A stretch of 24,460 nt of DNA from an uncultured Roseburia sp. (GTDB lineage: Bacteria > Bacillota > Clostridia > Lachnospirales > Lachnospiraceae), in contig CAKRLC010000032.1 of assembly GCA_934358955.1 (NCBI GenBank), positions 1 to 24,460 of the forward strand, in the 5' to 3' direction. Under the pieces are notes generated by a model. That model did no database searches. It was not told where the DNA came from and saw only the letters and a list, made by a program, of their open reading frames with translations. Positions within the stretch are counted from its first letter, which is position 1. Each line of letters opens with the position of its first letter. The position numbers and the translations under genes were made by a program. Below, one piece after another: positions 7,789 to 15,625 of the stretch.

Positions 7789-9128
7789 TTTTTTACGCGC
7801 TGCTTTGTCATATGTATAAAAAATATTACATTTAAAACAATTCCAAAACAGGTCGCGACAGGGGCAGCCAGACCGATCCTGGTGAGGCTTGCATTCGGCT
7901 GTATACTCATGTAATAAGCCAACGGAAGTCTTACCAGAAGTGTCTGCGTCAGTCCCTGGATCATAACCCATACTGTCTTTTCATGTCCGTTAAAGTAACC
8001 TATCATACTAAATAAAATAGCAGTTACTATCGTTTCCGGTGCAAAGCCCTTCAGGTATTCGTACCCTTTCTGTACCACGGCCTCATCGGTAGTAAAGATC
8101 GAGGTCAGCACATCCCCAAAGAACCAGACACATAAAAACACAATCGCTCCCACAGCAATGCCTGTTCCCATACCGGTAAGCATGGCTTTTTTCGCCCGGT
8201 CTTCCTTACCGGCACCGACATTTTGTGATACGAAGGATGCCATTGACTGCATCAGTGCACTTGGAACAAGCATTGCAAAGTTTACGATCTTGCAGGCGAC
8301 GCCATAACCGGAGGAAGCTTCCAGTCCAAGCTTATTAACAAAGGCACACAATGCCAGAAAAGACATCTGTGTAAGAAATTCCTGAAGTGCCAGCGGCAGT
8401 CCCACTGCAAGAAATCTTCTGCATTGTCTGTTAAACCGGAAATCATTTTTTGTTATTTTAAATGGAAGCTGTCGTTTTTTTAGCATTCCGATCGCCAAAA
8501 TAACACTCACGGCCTGGGCTAATACCGTAGCGATCGCAGCTCCTGCTGCATCCAGATGAAATCCTGCCACAAATACAAGATCTCCCACAATATTTACCAC
8601 ACAGGCTACAGCTACAAAAATCAATGGTGACTTACTGTCTCCTAATCCTCTGAATATCGCTGAAAGAACGTTATAGGCAACAATAAAAAAGATTCCTCCA
8701 CCACAAATTTTTACATAAATCGATGTCAGCGTTATGGCTTCTTCCGGTGCCTGCATAAGAATGGTCAATGGCGTTGCCAAAAATACCATTATCACAAATA
8801 ACGCCGCTGCGATCACAGTAAAAACAGTGATCGCTCCTCCAAGCAGCTCCCCGATCTGGGCAGTTGTCTTTTCCCCTATATACCTTGCGATCAGCACGGT
8901 GATTCCCATCGCAAGCTGGGTGATCACAAATGTTGCAAGGTTTAAAATCTGACTTCCAGTTGAAACTGCAGATAGTCCTTCTGTTGTTCCAAATCTTCCG
9001 ACAACCAGAAGATCGACCGCCCCATATGCAGCCTGTAATACAAGGGCGCCTAATACAGGCATCATAAATGGGATCAGTTTTTTTAATATACTTCCCTGTG
9101 TAAAATCTGTTTTTTCTTTTTCATTCAT
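7785..9128 (-). CDS. MATE family efflux transporter (second copy)
   Basis: The protein has 447 aa, a complete MATE protein with two halves. The N-terminal QAAYGAVDLLVVGRFG and the segment IFRGLGDSKSPLIF are classic NorM/DinF-type signatures. It is not a recent duplicate of the neighbouring MATE gene; the sequences differ throughout. The start ATG (9126-9128) has the SD AGGAAG (9135-9140). It follows ecfT by 44 bp on the same strand with no visible terminator, so it may be the last gene of the ECF operon. Its TAG and the other gene's TAA share bases (CTAA, 7785-7788), so the two tails overlap by 4 nt. The substrate is unknown. Confidence 0.92.
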   Translation of the reverse strand: MNEKEKTDFTQGSILKKLIPFMMPVLGALVLQAAYGAVDLLVVGRFGTTEGLSAVSTGSQILNLATFVITQLAMGITVLIARYIGEKTTAQIGELLGGAITVFTVIAAALFVIMVFLATPLTILMQAPEEAITLTSIYVKICGGGIFFIVAYNVLSAIFRGLGDSKSPLIFVAVACVVNIVGDLVFVAGFHLDAAGAAIATVLAQAVSVILAIGMLKKRQLPFKITKNDFRFNRQCRRFLAVGLPLALQEFLTQMSFLALCAFVNKLGLEASSGYGVACKIVNFAMLVPSALMQSMASFVSQNVGAGKEDRAKKAMLTGMGTGIAVGAIVFLCVWFFGDVLTSIFTTDEAVVQKGYEYLKGFAPETIVTAILFSMIGYFNGHEKTVWVMIQGLTQTLLVRLPLAYYMSIQPNASLTRIGLAAPVATCFGIVLNVIFFIHMTKQRVKN

Positions 9129-9172
9129 ATATTACTTCCTGTTACTCATGACAGTATATAATTTTCTTATCT

Positions 9173-10003
9173 TTAAATAAATGGGTTATAAAATCTTCCC
9201 CACCGTATCGTCACAGCCAGGCTGACCACTAAAAGTATCACACCAATTCCCATGACGATAAAGTCTCTTCTCGCAAACGGCCTTTTCATATACCAGGTTC
9301 TCTTTTTGTCTTTTCCAAATCCACGCAGCTCCATTGCATTTGAGATCGTGTCGATACGGTTTAAACTTGTTAAGATCAACGGAAGAAGAATATTTACAGA
9401 GTTTTTCAGTCTCGCAAAAAAGCGTTCGTTTTTACCAAGCTCTGTTCCTCTGGCCTGCTGGGCCTGGCTGATACTGTGGTAATCACGCTGGATATCAGGA
9501 ATATAACGAAGTGCAATTGCCACAGAATATCCTACCTTATAAGAAATTCCAATTCCATTTAAACTTGCAGCAAACTCACTTGGGTTTGTCGCAGAAATAA
9601 ATAAAATGGCAACCGGTAATGCAACGAAATATTTCAAAGAAATATTCAGCATATAAAACATCTGCTCCGCAGTCAGATCATAACGCCAGAACAAATGACA
9701 AAGAACATGTCTGGTGCCATATAAGGTTGTGCCCTGATTTGGATCAAACAGGAAAATAAATAAATTATTCAACAGCAAAAACACCAGCATAAAGATCATC
9801 ATAAACCGCACTTCGCGGAACTTGATCCTACTTAACTTAAAAGCCAAAAGACTCACTGCAAACAGTCCAAGCAGCACCCATGTATTATAGGTGATCATAC
9901 TTGCAAATGTAAAAAGCAGAAAAAATGCCAGCTTGGTGGTGCCGGTCAGCTTATGTATCACACTTTCCCTTGGCAGATAATTTAACACTGTCTTAGCAGC
10001 CAT
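9173..10003 (-). CDS. ecfT: ECF transporter transmembrane (T) component
   Basis: The protein has 276 aa. The hydrophobic N-terminal helices are followed by a cytoplasmic coupling region with the two diagnostic Ala-Arg-Gly-type motifs, QQARGTELG and AMELRGFG. These touch the ATPases in energy-coupling-factor importers. The start is the ATG at 10003: AGGGAGGT (10012-10019) is ideally placed, whereas the longer reading needs a TTG at 10030. The gene overlaps the end of the ATPase gene by 11 nt, which indicates translational coupling. It forms the energising module with the fused ATPase and probably serves the UPF0397 S component upstream. Confidence 0.93.
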   Translation of the reverse strand: MAAKTVLNYLPRESVIHKLTGTTKLAFFLLFTFASMITYNTWVLLGLFAVSLLAFKLSRIKFREVRFMMIFMLVFLLLNNLFIFLFDPNQGTTLYGTRHVLCHLFWRYDLTAEQMFYMLNISLKYFVALPVAILFISATNPSEFAASLNGIGISYKVGYSVAIALRYIPDIQRDYHSISQAQQARGTELGKNERFFARLKNSVNILLPLILTSLNRIDTISNAMELRGFGKDKKRTWYMKRPFARRDFIVMGIGVILLVVSLAVTIRWGRFYNPFI

Positions 10004-11717
10004 GGCTTCGCACCTCCCTGTCTTCCTCAATAAAACATTCTACAAATTTTTCTGCCTGACGAATATCCAGCCGATTTGCCAACGTAAATAAACTGGTCTC
10101 TTTGAGTGCCGCCCGATGTATCAATTCTCTGTCGCAAAGAACCTCTGCTGCACTCCGGTCTGCGATCAGTCTTCCATCCGCAAAAACCAGCGCTCGTGGC
10201 GTATACTCTAACATCAAATGCATATCGTGGGTAATCATCACAACCGTTACCCCTTTTTCATTCAAGCCTCTTAAGAACTCCATGATTTCTGTATAATGGC
10301 GGAAATCCTGTCCTGCAGTTGGCTCATCTAAAATAATAAGCTCAGGATCCTGTACCAGCACACTCGCGATCGTCACACGTTTTTTCTGTCCAAAGCTAAG
10401 CGCAGAGACCGGCCAGTTCCGGAATGGATAAAGACCACAGATTTTTAATGTTTCCTCTACTTTCTCACGGATCTCTTCCTCGCTTTTTCCCATATTTCGA
10501 AGACTTAATGCCACCTCATCAAAGATCATGGTCTTAGAGATCATCTGGTTTGGATTCTGCATAACATAACCGATATATTTTGCTCTGTGACGGATATTTT
10601 CCAGCAGCAGATTCTTTCCCTGGAAAATGATCTCACCGGAATCCGGTGTTTCAAATCCACAGATCAGCTTTGAAAACGTAGATTTTCCCGCACCGTTTTT
10701 TCCTACGATGCTCACCATTTCCCCTTTATAGATCGTAGTCGTCACATCCTGTAATGTCGTTTGCTTTTTTTCATATCCAAAATGGAGATTTTTTATCTCA
10801 AGCAAAGGTTCTCTCTCTTTTGAAAGCTCTTTTTTCTCATGTGTCTGAAACCATTCTGTAATCTTTTTCTTATCCAGAGCATCCAGTACTACCGAGTCTG
10901 CATGTGCCGGCTTTTTCTCCGGTGCAAGCTCCACGCCTGCGTATTTCATAGCTGTAAGATAAAGCGGCTCACGGATCCCATTCTCTTCTAAAAGGCTGCC
11001 GGATAACAGCTCATCCGGATGAAGATCTGCCAGGATCTGGCCATCCCCCATAAGAACAATACGATCCACATCTCTCCAGAGAACATCTTCCAGACGATGC
11101 TCAATAATCACTACTGTGGTATCTGTTTTTTCCTGAATTTCATCGATCAGCTCTATCGTCTGCTTTCCTGTAGCAGGATCAAGGTTTGCTAACGGCTCAT
11201 CAAAAAGCAGTATCTTTACCTGATCCACCATAACTCCCGCCAGACTGACACGTTGTTTTTGTCCGCCGGAAAGCTCATGTGGCGCATAATCCAAATGATC
11301 CTGAATATCAACCAGTTGTGCAGCATGCCGGGTGATCTGATGCATTTCATCCTGTGGCATACAATTGTTCTCCAGCGCAAATGCAATATCCTCCCCAACG
11401 GTCAGCCCGATAAACTGTCCATCCGGATCCTGTAAAACCGTACCAACGTGTGCTGAAAGTTCAAAAATACTGCTCTTTGGTGCATTCACACCATCCACGA
11501 TCAGTTCCCCGCTGCACTCACCTGGGTTTGAAAAAGGATTCAGGCCATTGATACAGCCTGCCAGCGTACTTTTTCCACACCCTGATGGGCCTGCGATCAA
11601 TATACGTTCGCCCGGATATATATCTAAATTGATTTCCTTCAATGTAGGCTTTTTCTGTGCCCGATACTGAAAGGAAAAGTTTTTAAAAGAAATAATAGGA
11701 GATGTTTTCTCTGTCAT
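9993..11717 (-). CDS. ECF transporter double ATPase (fused A and A' subunits)
   Basis: The protein has 574 aa with two complete ABC domains. Domain 1 has Walker A GPSGCGKST (43-51), the signature LSGGQKQR (149-156) and Walker B ILLFDEP (169-175). Domain 2 has GKNGAGKST (339-347), LSFGQKKR (440-447) and LIILDEP (460-466). A charged linker of roughly 50 residues around 265-305 joins them. The layout is that of YkoD-like duplicated ATPases of ECF importers, where most systems use two separate proteins. The start ATG (11715-11717) has the SD AGAGGT. It overlaps ecfT. The second signature has Phe in place of the first Gly (LSFGQ), a common variant in ECF ATPases. It powers uptake through the T and S components. 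Confidence 0.94.
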   Translation of the reverse strand: MTEKTSPIISFKNFSFQYRAQKKPTLKEINLDIYPGERILIAGPSGCGKSTLAGCINGLNPFSNPGECSGELIVDGVNAPKSSIFELSAHVGTVLQDPDGQFIGLTVGEDIAFALENNCMPQDEMHQITRHAAQLVDIQDHLDYAPHELSGGQKQRVSLAGVMVDQVKILLFDEPLANLDPATGKQTIELIDEIQEKTDTTVVIIEHRLEDVLWRDVDRIVLMGDGQILADLHPDELLSGSLLEENGIREPLYLTAMKYAGVELAPEKKPAHADSVVLDALDKKKITEWFQTHEKKELSKEREPLLEIKNLHFGYEKKQTTLQDVTTTIYKGEMVSIVGKNGAGKSTFSKLICGFETPDSGEIIFQGKNLLLENIRHRAKYIGYVMQNPNQMISKTMIFDEVALSLRNMGKSEEEIREKVEETLKICGLYPFRNWPVSALSFGQKKRVTIASVLVQDPELIILDEPTAGQDFRHYTEIMEFLRGLNEKGVTVVMITHDMHLMLEYTPRALVFADGRLIADRSAAEVLCDRELIHRAALKETSLFTLANRLDIRQAEKFVECFIEEDREVRSHGC

Positions 11718-11743
11718 ATCGTACCTCTAAAATCTATCACCAG

Positions 11744-11779
11744 TTCTGTTATTGTATATTTTACACCATCTTAACAGAA
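11744..11779. repeat. Short inverted repeat before the ECF ATPase gene
   Basis: TTCTGTTA (11744-11751) and TAACAGAA (11772-11779) are perfect 8-bp arms 20 bp apart, in the leader of the ATPase gene. It may be an operator or a weak RNA stem. No clear sigma-A promoter was found between 11718 and 11855. Confidence 0.35.
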
Positions 11780-11855
11780 TAACATGAATCGCCTGAATCT
11801 ACAATACCGTTATTACGGAGCATTTTTTCTTTCAAAAATGATTTCTCTGCAAAGC

Positions 11856-11898
11856 AAAAAAGACTCTGTCAAAGATTTCTCCTATGACAAAGTCTTTT
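11856..11898 (-). terminator. Hairpin after the S-component gene, probable (leaky) terminator
   Basis: AAAAGACT-C-TGTCA (11858-11871) pairs with TGACA-A-AGTCTTTT (11885-11898), with one bulged pair and a 13-nt loop. The A-run 11856-11861 gives a U-tract on the minus strand. It sits between the S gene and the energising module, so it could set their relative expression. Confidence 0.7.
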
Positions 11899-11913
11899 GA
11901 AATTTCTCTTAAT

Positions 11914-12465
11914 TTATTCCTGATCCAGAGAACCTTTCTTTGCAATTGTCTTTGTATAAGCAAGGATCAGAAGACCGCCGACTACAACACCGGTAAGTGT
12001 ATTGGAAATGGCTGCAAATACACCCTGTGCAAATACTTTCTTAACTGGCTCTGCATAGATTGCAATGTCAAGTACAGGTGCTACGACTACCCAGCCTGCA
12101 ACATGTGCGATCACGTTTGCAACTGCAAAAACTGCAACTTTGCCTTTTCCGAAATCACCTTCTTCAACCTGAAGCTTCTTCGCAAACAGACCGATCACAA
12201 CTCCTACAAATGCGGATGTAATTACCCAGCTCCACCATGGGATTCCTCCCCAGGAAAGATCGATCAATGTATGACCGATGAAACCGATCAGTCCACCTAC
12301 AACCGGACCATATATTGCTGCTAAAAGACCAAGTACTGCATACTGAAGACTGATATTCGTGTTCGGAACCGGACTAGGGATCGCTACAAAACGTCCCAAT
12401 ACAAAGAACAGTGCCGCACCAATACCAATCGCAACTACCTTTTTGATACTGTTATTGTTTTTCAT
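11914..12465 (-). CDS. UPF0397-family S component of an ECF transporter
   Basis: The protein has 183 aa and is strongly hydrophobic with about six predicted helices. The N-terminal VVAIGIGAALFFVLGRF, the segment PVPNTNISLQYAVLGLLAAI and the C-terminal KVFAQGVFAAISNTLTG are characteristic of UPF0397, a substrate-binding (S) family of ECF importers. The start ATG (12463-12465) follows the SD AGGAGGA (12473-12479). The gene has its own promoter and a hairpin after it, then the double ATPase and T genes on the same strand. The leader between promoter and start is only about 45 nt, too short for a riboswitch, so the substrate cannot be read from regulation. The substrate is unassigned. Confidence 0.9.
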   Translation of the reverse strand: MKNNNSIKKVVAIGIGAALFFVLGRFVAIPSPVPNTNISLQYAVLGLLAAIYGPVVGGLIGFIGHTLIDLSWGGIPWWSWVITSAFVGVVIGLFAKKLQVEEGDFGKGKVAVFAVANVIAHVAGWVVVAPVLDIAIYAEPVKKVFAQGVFAAISNTLTGVVVGGLLILAYTKTIAKKGSLDQE

Positions 12466-12516
12466 AACATGTTCCTCCTATATTTTTTAAAAACCGTTAT
12501 ATTTTTAACATGCTAT

Positions 12517-12546
12517 AGTATACGCTTCTTGAATGGTGTTTGTCAA
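12517..12546 (-). promoter_or_regulatory. Promoter of the ECF S-component gene
   Basis: The minus strand has a perfect TTGACA (12541-12546), an 18-nt spacer and TATACT (12517-12522). Confidence 0.8.
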
Positions 12547-12572
12547 TCTATCTTGTGCTGAGTGAACAGTAA

Positions 12573-13178
12573 CTATAATGCCTTTTTAATCGCAGCCATC
12601 AGTTCCTCATAGGTCTCATACGCCGGAAGCTGTGGATAATCCTTTTTGATCTGATCGGTGCTTCTAAATAAGAAGCCTGCCTTGCTCGCCTGGATCATGC
12701 CAAGGTCATTATGGCTGTCCCCGCTTGCGATCGTCTGGAACCCGATTGACTGTAAAGCCTTGACGGTTGTGAGCTTGGAATTCTCAACTCTCATTTTAAA
12801 TCCGGTGATCTCGCCATCTTCTGCTACTTCCAGGGAATTACAGAAAATAGTCGGATAACCGAGCTTTTTCATGAGCGGTGCTGCAAACTGGGTAAACGTA
12901 TCACTGATGATGATCACCTGCGTTATGGTGCGCAGTTCATCTAAAAATTCTTTTGCCCCAGGCATCGGATCGATCTTTGCGATCGTCTCCTGGATTTCCT
13001 TTAATCCAAGACCATGTTCTTTTAAAATTCCAAGTCTCCATTTCATCAGCTTATCATAATCCGGCTCATCTCTCGTTGTTCTCTTCAACTCCGGAATACC
13101 ACTTTCTTCCGCAAATGCGATCCAGATCTCAGGCACTAAAACACCTTCTAAATCCAGGCATACAATATTCATATCCAT
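12573..13178 (-). CDS. thrH: ThrH-type phosphoserine phosphatase / homoserine phosphotransferase
   Basis: The protein has 201 aa and belongs to the HAD superfamily. The opening CLDLEGVLVPEIWIAFAEES, the motif TTRDEPDYDKLM, the motif II region VIIISDTFTQF and the acidic motif ASGDSHNDLGMI match ThrH of Pseudomonas, including its DxE (Asp9, Glu11) in place of the usual DxD. ThrH dephosphorylates phosphoserine and can pass the phosphate to homoserine, linking serine and threonine synthesis (family knowledge). The start ATG at 13178 has AGGAGGA about 9 nt upstream. It is divergent from the aldehyde dehydrogenase gene. No other serine or threonine gene is in the window. Confidence 0.92.
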   Translation of the reverse strand: MDMNIVCLDLEGVLVPEIWIAFAEESGIPELKRTTRDEPDYDKLMKWRLGILKEHGLGLKEIQETIAKIDPMPGAKEFLDELRTITQVIIISDTFTQFAAPLMKKLGYPTIFCNSLEVAEDGEITGFKMRVENSKLTTVKALQSIGFQTIASGDSHNDLGMIQASKAGFLFRSTDQIKKDYPQLPAYETYEELMAAIKKAL

Positions 13179-13230
13179 TTTTTATATCCTCCTGCAGACA
13201 ATTTCTTTTTTGCTTTACTTTGCTAAACTT

Positions 13231-13259
13231 ATCTTAGCTTTCTTTCCTCTATTTTGCAA
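13231..13259 (-). promoter_or_regulatory. Predicted thrH promoter
   Basis: The minus strand has TTGCAA (13254-13259), 17 nt, then TAAGAT (13231-13236). Each box matches four of six consensus bases. Confidence 0.45.
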
Positions 13260-13313
13260 GTATTTTACTGCTATGAGCAGCCTCAATTTTATCTTTTTAC
13301 ACTGCTTTCCACC

Positions 13314-13342
13314 TTGCAGGAATCTGGTATTTCCGATACTAT
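13314..13342 (+). promoter_or_regulatory. Predicted aldehyde dehydrogenase promoter
   Basis: TTGCAG (13314-13319), a 17-nt spacer and TACTAT (13337-13342), followed 18 nt later by the GGAGGAGG ribosome binding site. Confidence 0.5.
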
Positions 13343-13373
13343 AGAGGCAGATATGTATTTGGAGGAGGTACTT

Positions 13374-14753
13374 ATGACAGAACAGGAGATTTCCATTATT
13401 TTAGAAAAACAGCGGCGTTTTTTCTCGACAGGGACTACGATCCCGGTTGATTTTCGTCTCGCCCAACTGAAAAAATTAAAAGCAGCAATGACCCGCCACG
13501 AGCAGGATCTTCACCTTGCTTTAAAAAAAGATCTCGGCAAAAGCCGTATGGAAAGTTATATGTGCGAAGTCGGTCTGACACTCTCTGAGCTGACCTGGAT
13601 GCAGAAGCATCTGCGCAGTCTTGCCCGTGAAAAAAGAGTCCCGACACCACTCGCGCAATTTGCAGCAAAAAGCTTCCGTTCCCCATCACCTTACGGAACG
13701 GTTCTTATTATGAGTCCATGGAACTATCCTGTTCTTCTTACCTTAGAACCGTTGATCGATGCCATTGCAGCCGGAAACACAGCTGTCGTAAAGCCAAGTG
13801 CGTATGCACCTTACACAAGCGAAGTAATGCAACAGATCATAGAAGAATGTTTCCCGCCAGAATATGTTGTTTTCGTCACTGGAGGCCGAGCAGAAAACCA
13901 GGCACTTTTAAACCAGCGTTTTGATATGATCTTTTTTACAGGCGGAAAAACAGTTGGACGCGAAGTACTCCGCCATGCCGCTGAGTACTTAACCCCTGTT
14001 ACCTTAGAGCTTGGTGGTAAGAGTCCTTGTATCGTGGACGCCTCTGCAAAGATCCCGCTTGCTGCAAAGCGGATTGTCTTTGGTAAGTTTTTAAACTGTG
14101 GGCAGACCTGTGTTGCCCCGGACTATATTCTCTGCGACAAAAGCATCCGTGATGAATTACTGGCTGCGATTCAGGCAGAAATCCGCAGACAGTTCGGTGA
14201 ACATCCACTTGATAACCCGGATTACGGAAAAATTATTAATCAGAAACATTTCGACCGCGTACTTGGTCTGATCGATCCAGAAAAATTAGTCTGTGGTGGT
14301 GAAAATGATGCCTCTTCCCTTCGCATTGCTCCAACTGTTTTAAAGGATGTTACCTGGGCAGACGCTGTAATGGGTGAAGAGATTTTTGGACCAATTCTTC
14401 CGGTTCTCACCTATGAGAATCTTGATGAAGCGATCCGCACTGTAGAGGCACATCCGCACCCACTGGCTCTTTATCTGTTCAGTGAAAGCCAAACTGCACA
14501 GAAGAAAGTCCGCGATCATTGTCATTTTGGCGGTGGCTGCATCAATGATACTGTGATCCATCTTGCAACCAGCTCCATGCCATTTGGTGGTGTCGGCGAA
14601 AGCGGTATGGGAAGCTATCACGGAAAAGTTGGTTTTGAAACCTTCAGCCATTTCCGCAGCATTGTAGATAAAAAAACATGGATGGATCTGCCGATCCGCT
14701 ATCAGCGTTATACAAAACGCAAAGAAAAGATGCTGAGGATATTTTTAAAATAA
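13374..14753 (+). CDS. Class-3-type aldehyde dehydrogenase
   Basis: The protein has 459 aa and is a complete NAD(P)-dependent aldehyde dehydrogenase of the ALDH3 (YwdH/AlkH-like) branch. Key residues seen are Asn117 in PWNYP, the general base Glu212 in LELGGKSP, the nucleophile Cys246 in GQTCVAPDY and Glu336 in EEIFGP. The C-terminal SSMPFGGVGESGMGSYHGK is typical of class 3. The family oxidises medium- and long-chain or aromatic aldehydes to acids. The start is the ATG at 13374, directly after GGAGGAGG (13361-13368); the open frame extends upstream but that part overlaps the predicted promoter and is not coding. No partner gene indicates the substrate. Confidence 0.94.
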   Translation: MTEQEISIILEKQRRFFSTGTTIPVDFRLAQLKKLKAAMTRHEQDLHLALKKDLGKSRMESYMCEVGLTLSELTWMQKHLRSLAREKRVPTPLAQFAAKSFRSPSPYGTVLIMSPWNYPVLLTLEPLIDAIAAGNTAVVKPSAYAPYTSEVMQQIIEECFPPEYVVFVTGGRAENQALLNQRFDMIFFTGGKTVGREVLRHAAEYLTPVTLELGGKSPCIVDASAKIPLAAKRIVFGKFLNCGQTCVAPDYILCDKSIRDELLAAIQAEIRRQFGEHPLDNPDYGKIINQKHFDRVLGLIDPEKLVCGGENDASSLRIAPTVLKDVTWADAVMGEEIFGPILPVLTYENLDEAIRTVEAHPHPLALYLFSESQTAQKKVRDHCHFGGGCINDTVIHLATSSMPFGGVGESGMGSYHGKVGFETFSHFRSIVDKKTWMDLPIRYQRYTKRKEKMLRIFLK

Positions 14754-14764
14754 TTTTCTGTAAA

Positions 14765-14880
14765 GATTCGGGTGTCAAAAGGTCTACATCTTAGTTTAGA
14801 ATGACAAATTGCACAAAGAGAAACTTTCCATATTTCTTTTGTGCAATTTGCCAATAAAGGTTAGAGAGTAGACCTTTTAA
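14765..14880. repeat. Dispersed hairpin repeat, copy B, acting as bidirectional terminator
   Basis: It starts GATTCGGGTGTCAAAAGGTC and matches copy C at 45 of 53 bases (14765-14817 against 24377-24429). It is a long nested palindrome: AAAAGGTCTAC (14777-14787) pairs with GTAGACCTTTT (14868-14878), and AAATTGCACAAA (from 14806) pairs with TTTGTGCAATTT (to 14849). It fills the space between two convergent genes and can end transcripts from both sides. No open frame is seen. Confidence 0.82.
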
Positions 14881-14881
14881 A

Positions 14882-15535
14882 TTACAGTTTTTTTACATAA
14901 GTAAGGATATCTTCCGCTTTTTCAGCGTAATGGGATGCACCATGTTCGTTCAGAAATTCTTTATCACGGAATCCCCAAAGGACTGAGATGCATGGCATGC
15001 CGGAATTCTTAGCAGTCTCTATATCCACATCGGAATCGCCTACATAAATAGCTTCCGCTTTTGTTTTTCCAAGCTCTTTTAAAGCTTCTACCACGGTATC
15101 CGGTGCAGGCTTTCTACGGATCCCTTCTTTTTCTCCGATCGCAACCGTTACAAGATCTTTAAAATATAATTCATTTAATTCTTTGACTGCAAAGTCAATT
15201 TTATTGGATACGATCGCGATGGCATAGCCTTCTTCTTTTAAGGTCGCCAAAAGCTCTGACACACCCTCGTATGGCTTGGTATTATCATTACAATGTTCCC
15301 CGTAATATTTTTTAAACAGGGAAAATGTTTCTTCAAATTTCGGATTCTCCTCGCCGCCTGGTACCGCCCGCTTCATCAGAAGTCGGACGCCATTTCCAAC
15401 AAACCGCCGCACTTCTTCTATGCTGCGTTCAGGCATACCCTGCTGTCTTAATGCTGCATTGACTGCATTTGCAAGATCCTGCAGCGTATCTAATAAGGTA
15501 CCGTCTAAATCAAATATAACCGTTGTTTTTTTCAT
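14882..15535 (-). CDS. gph: HAD hydrolase, phosphoglycolate-phosphatase-like
   Basis: The protein has 217 aa. Motif I is FDLDGTLLDT (Asp9 and Asp11), followed by the helical cap (QGMPERSIEEVRRFVGNG), motif II (IVSNK), the motif III lysine (RRKPAPD) and motif IV (YVGDSDVDIETA). This is the Gph/PGMB1-type HAD layout. The family removes phosphate from phosphoglycolate or other small phospho-metabolites; the true substrate cannot be told from sequence. The start ATG (15533-15535) has the SD AAGGAGA (15543-15549). It lies 90 bp after the LTA-synthase-family gene on the same strand, with no visible terminator in between, so the two may be co-transcribed. Confidence 0.88.
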   Translation of the reverse strand: MKKTTVIFDLDGTLLDTLQDLANAVNAALRQQGMPERSIEEVRRFVGNGVRLLMKRAVPGGEENPKFEETFSLFKKYYGEHCNDNTKPYEGVSELLATLKEEGYAIAIVSNKIDFAVKELNELYFKDLVTVAIGEKEGIRRKPAPDTVVEALKELGKTKAEAIYVGDSDVDIETAKNSGMPCISVLWGFRDKEFLNEHGASHYAEKAEDILTYVKKL

Positions 15536-15555
15536 AGCTTATTCTCCTTGTTTTT

Positions 15556-15575
15556 ATTACTGCTTATTCAGTAAT
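15556..15575. repeat. Small inverted repeat before the HAD gene
   Basis: ATTACTG (15556-15562) and CAGTAAT (15569-15575) are 7-bp arms around CTTATT. The minus strand lacks a U-tract after it, so it is not a normal terminator. It may be an operator or a leader stem. Confidence 0.35.
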
Positions 15576-15625
15576 TATAAAGTGTATTTCTAACGTAGAT
15601 TCTGTTAGTTTTCACGCTCCGCAGT

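Noticed and set aside
11884..12324. Plus-strand 146-codon open frame opposite the ECF S component
   Set aside because: It is Cys- and Asn-rich text expected from the antisense of a hydrophobic gene, and it starts in the terminator stem.
12466..12572. Riboswitch before the ECF S-component gene
   Set aside because: The distance from the predicted start site to the ATG is about 45 nt, too short for a known vitamin or SAM riboswitch, and no conserved box was seen.
13254..13373. N-terminal extension of the aldehyde dehydrogenase to 13254
   Set aside because: The extension has no family similarity and covers the predicted promoter, while GGAGGAGG stands directly before the ATG at 13374.
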